The notes: generated from the letters alone by a model not told the origin. DNA of 64,000 nucleotides from BP-464 sp045805505 (GCA_045805505.1 JBJMLA010000162.1:161516-225515), one strand, 5' to 3'. Positions 15,001 through 20,821 are shown, counted from the first letter of the stretch. Numbers and translations: made by a program.

Positions 15001-18000
15001 CTCGCTGCGGCTGACCCGCGCCGTCGCCGCGGGCAAGACCGTGACGATCACGCTGATCACCGACGGCAAGACCATCGTCAGCGCCGCCGACCCCAGCGAC
15101 ACGCGCTTCACCGCCGCCACGTCCACGAGCGCCGCCACGGTCACCTTCGGCCCCGGCGACTGGTCCACGCCGTTCCGCGTCAAGGTCGCCAACAACGACG
15201 CCTACGTGCCGTCGAACCCGAGCCAGCCCACGCAGGTCTTCCCGGCGCAGTCGCACACGCTCGACCGGATCTTCGGGCCGCTGATCATCGAGGGCGGCGA
15301 CGTCCTGGCGCGGCCGCTCGACGTCGGCGTCCGGCTGCCCACCGAGCTCGATGCCAGCGAGCTCTTCGACGGCATCGTCCACGTCGACGAGTCCAACAAC
15401 ACGGACACGCTCAACATCTACAACGACTCCACCGTCACCAGCGGCACGGCGAGCTCGACCGGCAGCCTCCAGGCGATCTCCGCCGGGGCATGGACCGCGC
15501 TGACCGAGATCTACGGCGGCGCCTCGACCACCCCGGCGATCGGCAGCTTCGGCCGGATCAGCGGGCTGGCCATGGGCACGCAGCTGGTCCCCGGCGGCTT
15601 CGAGCGCGGGATCACCTACCACGGCATCGAGGTCGTCGACATCCTGCTCGGCCAGGGCAACGACACCTTCGACGTCAGCCACACCGTCGCCGGCTCGATC
15701 ACCGTCGTCCAGGGCGGCGGCGGCGACGACACGCTGACCGTGTCCGCGGCGCCCGGCTCGACCACCGGCGGTGCGGCCGCCCCGCTGGTCCTGCTCGGCG
15801 ACAGCACGCAGGACGGCGCCTTCTACAACGTCACGACCTTCCTGCTCAGCGCGCTGGGCCGCGCCGCCCGCGGCCGCGTCTTCACCAACCCGGGCAACGA
15901 CCTGATCGATGCGCGCCTGGCCACCGGCGCGGTCACCATCTACGGCGGCGCCGGCAACGACGTCATCTACGGCAGCGCCTTCGACGACCAGCTCGCCGGC
16001 GGCTCGGGCAACGACGACATCCAGGGCGGCCTCGGCAACGACCACCTCTACGGCGACAACGGCTTCAACCTCAACCTCTCGCGCCGCCTGAGCCTGTCGG
16101 TCCAGCCGCTGCTGGTCGCAATCGAGCCCGGCGTCGCCGACACCGCCAGCGGCGACACCCTGGTCGTCGGCAACGACTCGCTCAACGGCGGCGGCGGCGA
16201 CGACATCCTGCTCGGCGATATGGGGATCATCGATCAGATCGCCGGCACCAACCGGCTGCTGAGCTCCGGCTCGGTCATCCGCGTCACCTCGTGGCGCCCG
16301 AGCGCCGGCGGCAACGACAACCTGTCGGCGGGCGCGGGCAACGACATCGTCATCGCGGGCCGCGGCAACGACGTCCTCAACGCCGGCGACGGCACCGACC
16401 GCACCGGCGGCAACATCCTCATCGGCGACAACGGCACCGTCACCCTCGACGGGTTCGGCCGGCTGCTCTTCGTCGCCACCAGCGATGCGCTCTACGGCGG
16501 CGCCGACGAGCTCTTCGGTGGCGCCGGCAACGACATCCTGCTCGCCGGCACGGGCGCCGACACGATCAACGACGCCGGCGGCGACAACCTGGTCATCGGC
16601 GACAACGGCAGCGTCACCCCGGGTCCGAGCACCACGCTGGCCTTCGGCGAGCTCCTGCTGGCGCTGCCGCTCGGCACCGTCCGGACGACCGACGCCGACT
16701 ACGGCGGCAACGACCGCATCACGACCTACGTCGGCGACGACCTCGTCTTCGGCGGCCTGGGCAACGACACCATCAACGCCGGCGCCGGCCGCAACGTCGT
16801 CTTCGGCGACGGCGGCATCGCCCGTTACGGCGCCAACGGGATCGTGGAGCTGACCGGCGACACGAGCGGCGGCGACGACCGCATCACCACCGGCACCGGC
16901 GCCGACCTGCTCCTGGGCGGCCTGGGCGCCGACATCCTCCTGGCCGGCGACGGCGCCAACGTCCTGATCGGCGACATCGGCCACATCCTGCTCGACGACG
17001 CCGGCACGCTGCTGCGCGTCGAGACGCTGGCCAGCACCGGCTTCGGCGGCAACGACACCCTGACCGGCGGCAACGGCTCCGACGACATCCTCGGCGGCGC
17101 CGGCAACGACACGATCCTCACGGGCGAGGGCGCCAACGTCGCCCTCGGCGACGACGGCGTGCTGCTCTACACCGCGGGCGTCCCGACCGACATCGCCAGC
17201 ACCGACACCGGTGAGACGAGCGAGGCCGTCGGCGGCGACGACACCATCACGGGCGGGGCCAGCGGCGAGGTCCTCATCGGCGGCATCGGCAACGACCGCC
17301 TCGACGGCCAGGGCGGCGACGACGTCCTCATCGGCGACAGCGGCCGCGTCCTGCGCGACACCGCCGGCCACGTCACCACCGCGGCGCTCATCGCTCCGGG
17401 CTGGGGCGGCGACGACGTCCTGGAGGGCGACGGCGGCAACGACGCCATCATCGGCGGTGCCGGCTCGGACGCCATCTACGGCGGCGAGGGCAACGACATC
17501 CTTCTGGGCGACGAGGGCATCCTGGCCTTCACCGGCGGCCGCGTCACGCAGGCCACCTCGAGCCCCTTCGCGGACGCCAGCGGCGGCGACGACACGATCT
17601 ACGGCGAGGGCGGCGACGACCTCGTCCTCGGCGGCGGCGGCAGCGACGTCATCGACGGCGGCGACGGCAACGACGCGCTCGTCGGCGACAGCGGCATGGG
17701 CGAGATCGGCGCCGACGGCGTCATCACCCACCTGCTGACGCTGGCCGCGGCCTTCGGCGGCAACGACTCGATCACCGGCGGCGGCGGCAACGACGTCCTG
17801 CTGGGCGGTTCGGGCTCCGACGCCCTCGACACCGGCGACGGCACCAACCTCGCCATCGGCGACGGCGGCCAGGTCAGCTACTCCGGCGGCGTCCCCTCCA
17901 GCGCCTGGAGCACCGACACCGGTGCCGACCAGGCCGCGGCGGGCGCCGGCGACACCATCACCGGTGGTGGCGGCGACGACGTGCTCATCGGCGGCGTGGG

Positions 18001-18985
18001 CGCCGACACGATCACCGCCGGCGGCGGCACCGACGCGGTCGTCGGCGACAACGGGCGCGCGATCTTCACCGGGGGCTTCCTCCAGCACATCGAGACGACC
18101 GCGCCGGGCTTCGGCGGCAACGACACCGTCAGCGGCACCGGCAACCTCTTCGCCTTCGGCGGCACCGGCTCGGACACCATCGACCACGACGGCCTCAACT
18201 CGATCATCCTCGGCGACGACGGCTTCGTCGACTGGGTGATCGGCGCCGCGGGCCCGACCTCGATCTCGATGATCGCGCCGACCGACACCAAGGACGGCGC
18301 GGCCGACACCATCAACGTCCGCGGCCTCGGCAACAGTTACATCATCGGTGGCGCAGGCGGCGACAAGATCTTCGGTGGCAACGGCAACCAGCTCGTGTTC
18401 GGTGACTTCGGCGTGATCTCCGGCAACGTGCCGCTGTCGCTGACGGTTCCGTCGGTCCCGGTGCCCTTCACCTACACGTCGGTCTACACGTTGAACACCG
18501 ACCTGCCCAGCAGCGCCGACGACACCATCTGGGTCAGCGGCGGCCGCAACATCGTCATCGGCGGCCAGGGCAGCGACACCATCACGGGTGGCACGGGCAA
18601 CGAGGACCTGATCGGCGGCCACAACGTGCTGGTCGGCGACAACGGCTTCGACACGATCAACGGCGTCGGCGGCAACGACGCGATCGTCCACGGCAACGGC
18701 TCCGTCTCGCTGCTGCGCCGCGACACCGCAGCTACGGCCATCGTCGATGTGTTCAATGCTTCGCCCCAGACCGGCACCGGCCCCGCGCGTGAGACGACCC
18801 CGTTGAGCGCGCAGGCCAAGGCCAAGGCCAAGGCGAAGGCCCGCGCGAAGGCCCGGGCCAAGGCCAAGGCCAAGGCGAAGGCCAAGGCCAAGGCCAAGGC
18901 GAAAGCCAAGGCCAGGGCCAGGGCCAGGGCGAAGGCAAAGGCCGAAGCACTGGCGAACTCCAGGAACACGCGCACTGCGCACTGA
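2..18985 (+). CDS. Giant repetitive surface/adhesin-like protein with RTX repeats and Ala-Lys tail (5' partial)
   Basis: The reading frame is open from the left edge (first full codon at base 2) to TGA at 18983-18985, so the start lies outside the window and more than 6300 residues are visible. Order of regions: Gly/Ala/Val-rich segments alternating with short N-x-I/V...AY(I/V) strands (about 860-5250); degenerate 60-residue modules (1310-2720); beta-strand-rich filamentous-haemagglutinin-like repeats (about 7200-13000); Calx-beta-like stretches (about 9900-10200 and 14150-15200); GGxGxD calcium-binding nonapeptides (13370-13800 and 15640-18700); then a basic Ala-Lys tail. No LPXTG motif or C-terminal membrane anchor is seen. 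Proteins of this architecture are secreted adhesins or matrix proteins, and calcium folds the RTX beta-rolls outside the cell. Two collagen-like genes follow on the same strand. Function as an adhesin is inference; coding status is certain. Confidence 0.9.
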   Translation, partial: AIGISVARNVIGYEPAERTDWISGTSAPTKLTNGQKVLVTTGARANETFTYIGTTTTGLQRQTFTDTTKWEALTGTQTATYTANATTTPSVVLTGQIVLVGTSYYKAKVDVTTTIDLSAENYSDTAKWQAFATYRSAPAPGDPLTVKTLLTGDRVTVTSGPMTGDTFRYVGATVTGLQQLNYEDTTAWVEVADSTTATYSTDDTPDSVAINAVVLVKVGAKAGKKMKALKVATPRIDLSIQSFGDRTYWERVFGTPPASAGAVEAYVLNSDVYATGELKIVALATQTIDADVVAVAAAVGGGIGTGVGVGAAGVYTDNTIRNDVRAYLKGNGSTGVTVGSLNIEAKHAAGIKVVAVAAAAGVGLGASNLGVGIAIGLSIAINDVAGDVTAYIDSIGEGVRTTSSSVVVKASSPGRPLADGIADQVSLAGITGSDLETWADVNGDTPPPALVDAFFTAGIPLPADLTITSLGTVEGWQVVSGTDTWIVTRDGEGFTAVKGGTTKDLINYPGLFRTATTVDIPTALRTALNARNTDLALPTGTKLTPIGNGTFKLVTGGVTYILASDGTALQLSRDGAPVVCKQTGSTCTNNQPISVTTVTLGDLIVATTKTVSSALVTAFGTQGVTLATTATVRPNSGAGWTVTDGSTVYAVAQDGVTLRATWTSATFSVTDATLLSGLSGLTAAVVGTVGSDLVTAFAGQSVTLAATATIAKLTATTWRVVDGSTIYTLTSDGTNLAVGGVSAFSLYDIGAALRSAAQTSGGTTDAQRTGGVSQAVADAFLAQSVTLVAAAQVSPLPYGAWRVVANGTTTRTWVVTVKGTAVLTGADSATLTGLTGADMYAAAQGTPPTALTTALRTANAGALKPYLSYAAKLAKTGDGEWKLGSAVGTYVIRGSSTLTLSGSTISALAVAASLAAGFGAAGGVAVAGAGAAAINEIKRHVSAYVKDTSVSSESGVEVRAAASSAITSTVGSVAAAVAGGAFGVGVGIGVSVATNIIGRPSSDASKAIQVYAYVKDSSILAKGALAVTADAAQSISAVVFSAAAGIGIGGTIGVGVAGSGAGTGNDVVAAVLAYIDGDGADGITSASTTVTATDDSRIQVRTGALAIAGAFAGEIAVSVAIAVAIAHNSIANIVKAYVTGTDQGLASRGNITISASETSSIDAYTWAASVAAAVAAIGSLALAGAGADAINDINNDVAAYIDGGTVTAGAADYLWTATPTSIATNGRVRLQDGRVYQYIGSTTLTPSVGTTLDLTKQSYTNTALWSLVSGDLSVLATSSADLTAEVLAVSSALSGGLFTGAGSVGVAIARNFIGYTGTLDTTGLDNKVQAWVHNATIRAARDVLVKATSTDTVSTSSVGSSTAIAIGLGAAVAAAGVESTSKIGTKVLAELTETTAQAGRDLVVQADSSAQITKSKSVGVSISTSLAALSIAASNVVNSIINDVRAYIVSATGKTVSAIRDVSVRGRMTNARIGCPVGTDEDEDCIYATVASISVGLTGASGGGLGIYNTVDNTVQAYLGGSDTGANTTSASLGVLAGNDVLVEASEVAYTRGDAAAVTLSVSLGLALGVSVVRNTISSDVSAWALGVSIVSTDTTIAASASATVPESKAVGVSASLVAGNGNSSQVELSTVVSAWAQRAVLTATGTVSITADATNTGFVEAHGGTLGALAVGGMEAKIRLGRGDGVNEVAASLLAGTQVLAGTLAIAASSTDDIRASATAAGAGLIDLSGAAAYVDSDQAAQVTIAAQTTITVGVLDLRADHSQNVDGRGDAYSFALASGSGAGVGVTINTKANIDIGATTITSVVVAIAAKNTLRKRFYSDADDYNLNSGSVSGGGITILASTTKIGTSSNPFQAVVTIGSGASITANGTARTPGSMRIEAATDVIAIDSISAQGVSFSLGATVAVSEIITYTKAAVNITGAELHNATGDVAIATRADSGVRPSASLLVANSVSGAVSGTAHGESNNEQSITLTDTSIKGNNVKIYAGRNATQGVPNLLDANANVEIMSISLFANIALPLPIAVINETNTVTLNGATTIKALGDVDILAVRGLGTDRAKESGTTVSLSLVPYGFDSPNNADDNSTNAVVIGTSTTIEAGLNASTVVLVRPVASLPTGRTFGDAVTLADKAALRAAGIAISDDVAYSYAALNLTTIKFAVGTGDVIKDGSTYYQYINQSPPAGGIDLENENLNSSDWRVLTTSSVAATNTLPYGPTIAEVGENYYEKTVTSSLKLGLAGKFFVIKPDSLDAPTLVYQNVGNLLLQQREQILEWMASHATNAEAVARYQVQLESLDQTIADMGIAQTIIDVVSGNKILAPNKKVYSFIGGASAKISLREEDFLNTSRWSEDTSAGAVETPNLNKVKWINTNLDTIFLQLPSIYAAPGSIFIEGGSVKDQNGATVDLAAKITSGKLNARAGGNVTVKNESAFGMKVGDVIIRDNKRITVVNGALTVLAPGNVYLNGSVISPRTASTATPQITITQNYSPVTDPQCAGNSLFTFCDGLGHNVALPPIDRDLYVVGDVVNENGALTISNQDGSISASGELRAQTVNVFSARDFSLNNAGWLHTNKDPRQYLDFQTLRAAVFNTNGDTKQLCTTPRSTTVLNVTVVTCPDVTTAYATFDTALSNSINTDVTRILAQGRITITARYLNINGLIQSGVQTIELNIAANFAPGRATELANDDLSPIAGVNFGTDGIPVSGRFDPVTGTIILDDIVSQGGQISIAGQILSTGNGELKVAYGYTGLTITNLSGYTLSLGRVDVTTNRVGRITIVDTAQDGMPKTVYEMTAGGAVKKVYSASLNTALPTDGSGDAVITGITYTLTSTSSAVANDPDGSNEAYTYSPRTGLQYVWVEGQAKTSTVVTVFEKKSFNLFGDNGFGDLLVADDGWTSRDIFFTDSQPLLESETLTVCAAECPPLLAYNQVYTIQYFQKADKTTNVVFGSTIIKYTANSKRYRHKVDSTGTVTEQRFLLPSINFATDTTNWEEVTTGSSFDFLSTYENASRTVDQWTTGGGWLRKKTIHTKITEITGLKDYYTHTLKADVPIAISFVRGPTAPGVSILSKGSVLLKGNFDVPTNGTIRIESTQGSVTSDDAVGLFGAPVEIVASGGEIRVNVQGTSVSDGKAAHSFTALGNIVVNTVASGASTNGQVRAQSARLFLSRAVSSTGNVFLNAPGGIAVCSSCSTLIQGNRVELSATGGTLGTASNPLQVTTNTRGTGGFGARAQGDIRVVEGGTDLVLLLPVKWAPTGSVVSATGGVWLTATNGSILDGIYEALTPTTAADATAHNNTLNTLNGRITTTTTITVVKGADYTTTAGGKTTKHFKIKLSAQPNAAIGETIVVRVIFDDDDLQLSSADVRYGGGVARFSAADWNQDITFTYCNVDSATDRCDATTGDSSSVTFSQVSEHQRPAFNTASLQFPLSVALIHYLYPQLTVPASSGGSTELANVVGSTISLTAGGSAGQVGRISGIENLDLTNGGLPGLTTQQQGYLAGATTNDILGKFHALYRWTGSAATGVDLSAQSFGTGSWVKVNPTYLLTAASQSVTLASGQTVLVQRRGIYGLYEFRGTAGGADLANENYANSGRWTRLTNADGLPMGSPLTSALTTASIVNGSLVADTNVLERLTLQLVDDVDILGLNGTKVTLTMSTPGGAAIQTSDALEIASVVSTGTADVRLRATGAITNLAGTTAAITTAGNLVLDSGASIGTALTPLRTAIGTNGALVATANGTITLRQLGGALQAEEVFATVDVAITVVTGDLKVGRIEASDHVTLTTLAGSILNGLVDSAFSDGNVLVANAVFSATGGTIGTASKFFDTTITTSLSSSATGGVWLHNRVTLTAVSVGTTTGDVTINVIGDFLIGGINATGNVFVTATGSIFALAGDTTVDITALSARLIAGTGIGTSSDPIETAVSLLEASTTTGGIRLRNTGALTIGGVSSQVGLAAAGTIDVRTTGTMTVDEAVDSAAGPVNLAATTTLTVNAPITTGGGAATLTAGTAMTFTSLGSIDAESGAPGVTLTAQAGGIGMDDGSVVNARGGLITLTATGRIRLSLLTTTTDVTVTSSGADIVDNATEATVLDISATNALLHAATGIGSASNPLELAVTRLEADAGSGGLYADDTDGLIIGGITSSALPGAATTTGLRAAGTILVTTTGFLRIVENVTSTGADLTLQAIDSSIVTAANVVIPDTFGERTATSAADGTDADEDLSVIGATISAATTATLLAGDDMLIDATSAVIGGNQVTLRIDHGDADAGTGARFDLLGALTAPEILVTGARSGDVFYLHPAGLGGHVAVKGDVDGQTGGSDVFILDRLPSIDTAHKLLTGVTGPGALVTGNEVSPVRFTVDLDGRGGADEYFVDVTGASDYIVRVSDSGLADDGADILTINGTQATANVFLVRAGFVARMQPNGPAASDFASTYERINYDATINVMRLNGGDVVDRFYLDDNSAILTVDGAGGDDKFQVGQLYGYDRLSTTGPTPSWVTPASTVPPQVATGDEIGTVQTTRGFLSRGVSYSTTIYGGEGDDSFLVYGNQAVLKLFGENGDDEFVIRAFALAGSTESASEETEIAGGAGDDHIEYNVNAPVGIDGGGGSDTVVAVGTEFSDDFVITSDRIMGAGLNVLYASVERVEVDGMEGNDHFYVLSTSANAVTVISGGEGSDTIDVGGDVTGRVVALSAEGVSGQINHAVTSTDPNFDGILAPGLSLNVAGIVTNVGTVSVVQTDGTRVAEGSSATDSYTIKLAGTAPSVTGTTAFLTISAAQAPAALLAQHARSVELSADNGTTWATSLVLRFEVGAGGATDWNRTQEILVRAVDDAVAEGPLTVTISHSISSTATAFNNLIISNVDAMVIDNDRADLVVTPDDARTAVTEDDSSTNDTYTLSLTRAPSAGETVTITMVFDSTQLVLSRTSVTFDSTNWNTPVTITVSGKSDALPENTQLLSITHLVTSTGGTGVFAGITDEYELPVELTDDDAGGVLVTQTGGSTIVSPGTTDEYSLRLTRAVAAGKTVTITLITDGKTIVSAADPSDTRFTAATSTSAATVTFGPGDWSTPFRVKVANNDAYVPSNPSQPTQVFPAQSHTLDRIFGPLIIEGGDVLARPLDVGVRLPTELDASELFDGIVHVDESNNTDTLNIYNDSTVTSGTASSTGSLQAISAGAWTALTEIYGGASTTPAIGSFGRISGLAMGTQLVPGGFERGITYHGIEVVDILLGQGNDTFDVSHTVAGSITVVQGGGGDDTLTVSAAPGSTTGGAAAPLVLLGDSTQDGAFYNVTTFLLSALGRAARGRVFTNPGNDLIDARLATGAVTIYGGAGNDVIYGSAFDDQLAGGSGNDDIQGGLGNDHLYGDNGFNLNLSRRLSLSVQPLLVAIEPGVADTASGDTLVVGNDSLNGGGGDDILLGDMGIIDQIAGTNRLLSSGSVIRVTSWRPSAGGNDNLSAGAGNDIVIAGRGNDVLNAGDGTDRTGGNILIGDNGTVTLDGFGRLLFVATSDALYGGADELFGGAGNDILLAGTGADTINDAGGDNLVIGDNGSVTPGPSTTLAFGELLLALPLGTVRTTDADYGGNDRITTYVGDDLVFGGLGNDTINAGAGRNVVFGDGGIARYGANGIVELTGDTSGGDDRITTGTGADLLLGGLGADILLAGDGANVLIGDIGHILLDDAGTLLRVETLASTGFGGNDTLTGGNGSDDILGGAGNDTILTGEGANVALGDDGVLLYTAGVPTDIASTDTGETSEAVGGDDTITGGASGEVLIGGIGNDRLDGQGGDDVLIGDSGRVLRDTAGHVTTAALIAPGWGGDDVLEGDGGNDAIIGGAGSDAIYGGEGNDILLGDEGILAFTGGRVTQATSSPFADASGGDDTIYGEGGDDLVLGGGGSDVIDGGDGNDALVGDSGMGEIGADGVITHLLTLAAAFGGNDSITGGGGNDVLLGGSGSDALDTGDGTNLAIGDGGQVSYSGGVPSSAWSTDTGADQAAAGAGDTITGGGGDDVLIGGVGADTITAGGGTDAVVGDNGRAIFTGGFLQHIETTAPGFGGNDTVSGTGNLFAFGGTGSDTIDHDGLNSIILGDDGFVDWVIGAAGPTSISMIAPTDTKDGAADTINVRGLGNSYIIGGAGGDKIFGGNGNQLVFGDFGVISGNVPLSLTVPSVPVPFTYTSVYTLNTDLPSSADDTIWVSGGRNIVIGGQGSDTITGGTGNEDLIGGHNVLVGDNGFDTINGVGGNDAIVHGNGSVSLLRRDTAATAIVDVFNASPQTGTGPARETTPLSAQAKAKAKAKARAKARAKAKAKAKAKAKAKAKAKARARARAKAKAEALANSRNTRTAH
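98..10775 (+). repeat. Dispersed Y-Y-G...DL...Y...W module of the giant protein
   Basis: A short module of about 30-45 residues recurs at roughly 143-220, 308-394, 497-575, 620-760, 3700-3800, 6515-6602, 6965-7054, 8845-8967, 10529-10605 and 10677-10775. The common pattern is an aromatic pair (YxY or YxF), a glycine, a spacer, DL or similar, (N/S)(Y/F), then W followed by a hydrophobic strand. It is always inserted between larger repeat blocks. The aromatic residues would suit ligand binding, but that is inference. Confidence 0.55.
1310..2720 (+). repeat. Degenerate ~60-residue tandem modules inside the giant protein
   Basis: At least six consecutive copies share a pattern: a helix-like stretch ending in V..A(F/L), then TL.ATA or similar, then a W-(R/T/K)-V-(V/T) strand, a glycine turn, and (T/V)Y.(L/V)..DGT.L. 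Clear copies start near 1310, 1555, 1800, 2040, 2310 and 2510. They interrupt the Gly/Ala/Val-rich repeat region. The family is not recognised. Confidence 0.6.
15889..18700 (+). repeat. RTX (GGxGxD) repeat region with ~60-residue super-repeat
   Basis: Nonapeptides of the form GGxGxDxxx occur in short runs, each closed by a GDxG anchor and a variable hydrophobic spacer. Anchors fall near 16207, 16420, 16591, 16798, 16966, 17146, 17330, 17509, 17685, 17856 and 18043, that is every 168-213 bases. This is the haemolysin-type calcium-binding beta-roll signature. The regular spacing shows a higher-order repeat of beta-roll plus spacer. Confidence 0.85.
18815..18943 (+). repeat. Hexanucleotide-like (GCC-AAG)n tract encoding a 43-residue Ala-Lys/Arg tail
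   Basis: Forty-three codons alternate alanine with lysine (sixteen) or arginine (five), encoded mainly by GCC-AAG with GCG-AAG, CGC and AGG variants. The tract lies 14 codons before the stop of the giant protein. It is both a protein low-complexity tail and a DNA repeat prone to length change by slippage. Confidence 0.95.
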
Positions 18986-18990
18986 CACAC

Positions 18991-19010
18991 AGCCGGACTC
19001 CCCGCCGGCT
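18991..19010 (+). terminator. Short hairpin after the giant gene
   Basis: A 6-bp inverted repeat (AGCCGG ... CCGGCT) with an 8-base loop lies between the stop at 18985 and the next start at 19029. No T-run follows, so it may be a weak terminator, a processing site, or chance in GC-rich DNA. Confidence 0.3.
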
Positions 19011-19028
19011 CCGCAAGAAAGAGAACTC

Positions 19029-20108
19029 ATGTCCCACCCGTCCCCCCGATCGCGACTCCTGCCCGGAACGCGCCTGCGCTGGGCCCTGCTCGGCACGTGC
19101 GTGGCCGCCGTCGTCGGAGCGCCGTTCGCCGTCGGCCAGGCGATCCAGCGCAAGTCGGTCATCGCCGGTACCCGCACACCCGTGACGGGTCACGTGCTGA
19201 CGCCGACGCTTCTGGCCACACAGGTCGAGACCTGGGGCCTTGACGTTGTCAACGAGTCCAAGCGCGGCGGCGCCGCGCAGCTCTCCTGCCGGGCCATCTT
19301 CGGGACGCGCCGCAACGCGTGCCTGCGCACCGTCAACCGGGCCAACGGCCTGAGCTTCCAGTTCGACTTCCGGGGCGCCATCGGCGGCCTGTTCCGGGTC
19401 GGCAACGACATCGACAAGCCGTTCCCGGACGCGCGCCCCTTCGTGACCAACGCCACGGGCGTCGCCACCGGCCTCAACGCCGACCGGCTCGACGGCTTCC
19501 ACGCCCAGGACATCATCGATCAGGCCGTCGCCCAGTCCAGCGTCCAGGTCGGCCCGCAGGGCCCGCAGGGGCCGGCGGGCGCCCAGGGCTCGCGCGGACC
19601 GCAGGGCGCGCAGGGTCAGAGCGGGCCTCCCGGCACGCCGCTCGTCGCTCGCGTCTCCACGCCGGCGAGCAGCAACATCGCCTACGGCAGCCGCCAGGTC
19701 GTCGACCTTCCCAGCCGGGACCTGAGCTCGTCGGAGCCGGCCACGTCCAGCCAGGGTGCGGATCTGCTGCCGACGCGCTCGATCGTCCTCGATCCCGGCA
19801 CCTACATCATCCAGACCACGTTCCGGGCCTACGACCTCAGCCAGGAGGGACCCGACCCCTTCGTGCAGTACGGCGTCGCGGGCGTGTTCCTCGACGGCCA
19901 GCTGCAGACGACGCTGTGGACGCCCGACATCCCCGCCGACGGCAACAACGCCGGCATGGCGTCGGACACCACGGTCGTGGCGGTCTCCACCGGCGCTCCG
20001 GGTGTCGTGACGGTGCGCGGCGTCGTGCGCCAGAACGCGACGGGCTCCGCGGGCTCCACCGCTGAGGGCGGAGTCAGCGTCATCGTCACCGGCGTCAACA
20101 CGGGCTGA
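19029..20108 (+). CDS. Secreted collagen-like protein
   Basis: 359 residues. A hydrophobic N-terminal segment (about residues 17-37) looks like a signal peptide or membrane anchor. Residues 175-204 are ten uninterrupted Gly-X-Y triplets (for example GPQGPAGAQ), which should form a collagen-like triple-helical stalk. The region after it is beta-rich and could be a jelly-roll head, but no family is recognised. The motif LNADRLDGFHAQD (around residues 149-161) just before the stalk is typical of collagen-like proteins of Solirubrobacterales. An A-rich stretch (AAGAAAGAGA) ends six bases before the ATG. It lies 43 bases after the giant adhesin gene and 5 bases before a second collagen-like gene. 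An extracellular matrix or stalk role is inferred. Confidence 0.85.
   Translation: MSHPSPRSRLLPGTRLRWALLGTCVAAVVGAPFAVGQAIQRKSVIAGTRTPVTGHVLTPTLLATQVETWGLDVVNESKRGGAAQLSCRAIFGTRRNACLRTVNRANGLSFQFDFRGAIGGLFRVGNDIDKPFPDARPFVTNATGVATGLNADRLDGFHAQDIIDQAVAQSSVQVGPQGPQGPAGAQGSRGPQGAQGQSGPPGTPLVARVSTPASSNIAYGSRQVVDLPSRDLSSSEPATSSQGADLLPTRSIVLDPGTYIIQTTFRAYDLSQEGPDPFVQYGVAGVFLDGQLQTTLWTPDIPADGNNAGMASDTTVVAVSTGAPGVVTVRGVVRQNATGSAGSTAEGGVSVIVTGVNTG
19551..19640 (+). repeat. Collagen-like Gly-X-Y repeat (10 triplets)
   Basis: Thirty codons give ten consecutive Gly-X-Y triplets rich in Pro, Gln and Ala within the first collagen-like protein. Confidence 0.9.
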
Positions 20109-20113
20109 TCGTC

Positions 20114-20821
20114 GTGGCGAACCGCTTTCTCTCGCGGCTGACACCGGCGACCGCACTGGCGTTCGTCGCGCTGTTCGTCGCCCTGGCCGGCGGCGCCTTC
20201 GCGGCGGCCGAGAAGCTCGGCCGCCACAGCGTCGGCTACAACGAGCTCAAGCGCAACTCGATCACCAGCGGCAAGGTCCGCGACGGGTCGCTGCTGGCCA
20301 TCGACTTCCGCCGGGGCCAGATCCCGGCGGGTGCCACCGGTCCGCAGGGCCTGCAGGGCGAGACCGGCGCGACCGGTGCGTCGGGCGCGAAGGGCGACAC
20401 CGGCGCCAAGGGCGACACCGGAGCCACCGGGCCGACCGCGGGCTTCATGGCCTACGACGGCACGCTGGGCTCGGCCGCGACGACGACCGTCATCAGCTCC
20501 CCGGTCACGCTGCCGGTGGCCGGCAAGCTCTCGATCACCGCGGTGTCGGGCGGCCAGCTGGCCTGCAGCAGCGTCGTGCGCTGCGGCGAGCTCTACCAGC
20601 TGTTCGTCGATGGCAACGCGCTGCCGGGCAACGGCGTCTCGTCCTACGACGCGCCGGCGAACTCCACCACCGGGTTCAGTGTCACCGTCGTCGGCCTGTC
20701 CGGAGCCCTGACCGCGGGCGACCACGTCATCACGCTCAAGCGGGGCATCAACACCGGCTTCCCGACGCTCACCAACCTCGGCGGCACCTCGTCGATCTCG
20801 TCGATCCTGCTCGGCGGTTGA
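20114..20821 (+). CDS. Secreted collagen-like protein with RNSITSGKVRDGSL motif
   Basis: 235 residues from a GTG start five bases after the previous stop, suggesting coupled translation. Residues 10-32 form a signal peptide or N-terminal membrane segment. The motif ELKRNSITSGKVRDGSL (44-60) precedes the collagen segment, as in many collagen-like proteins of Thermoleophilia. Residues 73-108 are twelve Gly-X-Y triplets (GAT, GPQ, GDT, GAK). The C-terminal 125 residues are beta-rich with a Cys pair (SSVVRCG region) and resemble a compact head domain. It probably works with the preceding collagen-like protein at the cell surface. Exact function is unknown. Confidence 0.85.
   Translation: MANRFLSRLTPATALAFVALFVALAGGAFAAAEKLGRHSVGYNELKRNSITSGKVRDGSLLAIDFRRGQIPAGATGPQGLQGETGATGASGAKGDTGAKGDTGATGPTAGFMAYDGTLGSAATTTVISSPVTLPVAGKLSITAVSGGQLACSSVVRCGELYQLFVDGNALPGNGVSSYDAPANSTTGFSVTVVGLSGALTAGDHVITLKRGINTGFPTLTNLGGTSSISSILLGG
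20330..20437 (+). repeat. Collagen-like Gly-X-Y repeat (12 triplets)
   Basis: Thirty-six codons give twelve uninterrupted Gly-X-Y triplets rich in Ala, Thr, Asp and Lys in the second collagen-like protein. Confidence 0.9.

Noticed and set aside
13370..18700. CRISPR-like appearance of regularly spaced repeats
   Set aside because: The repeats are in frame, degenerate at DNA level and encode RTX nonapeptides. There are no conserved 25-40 base repeats with unique spacers.
7406..19177. Open frame of about 3900 codons on the minus strand opposite the giant gene
   Set aside because: Plus-strand codons are mostly of GNC type, so the antisense frame is also free of stops. The translation has low-complexity Arg/Asp/Ala/Gly composition, no domains and no start signal. 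It is a shadow of the plus-strand repeats.
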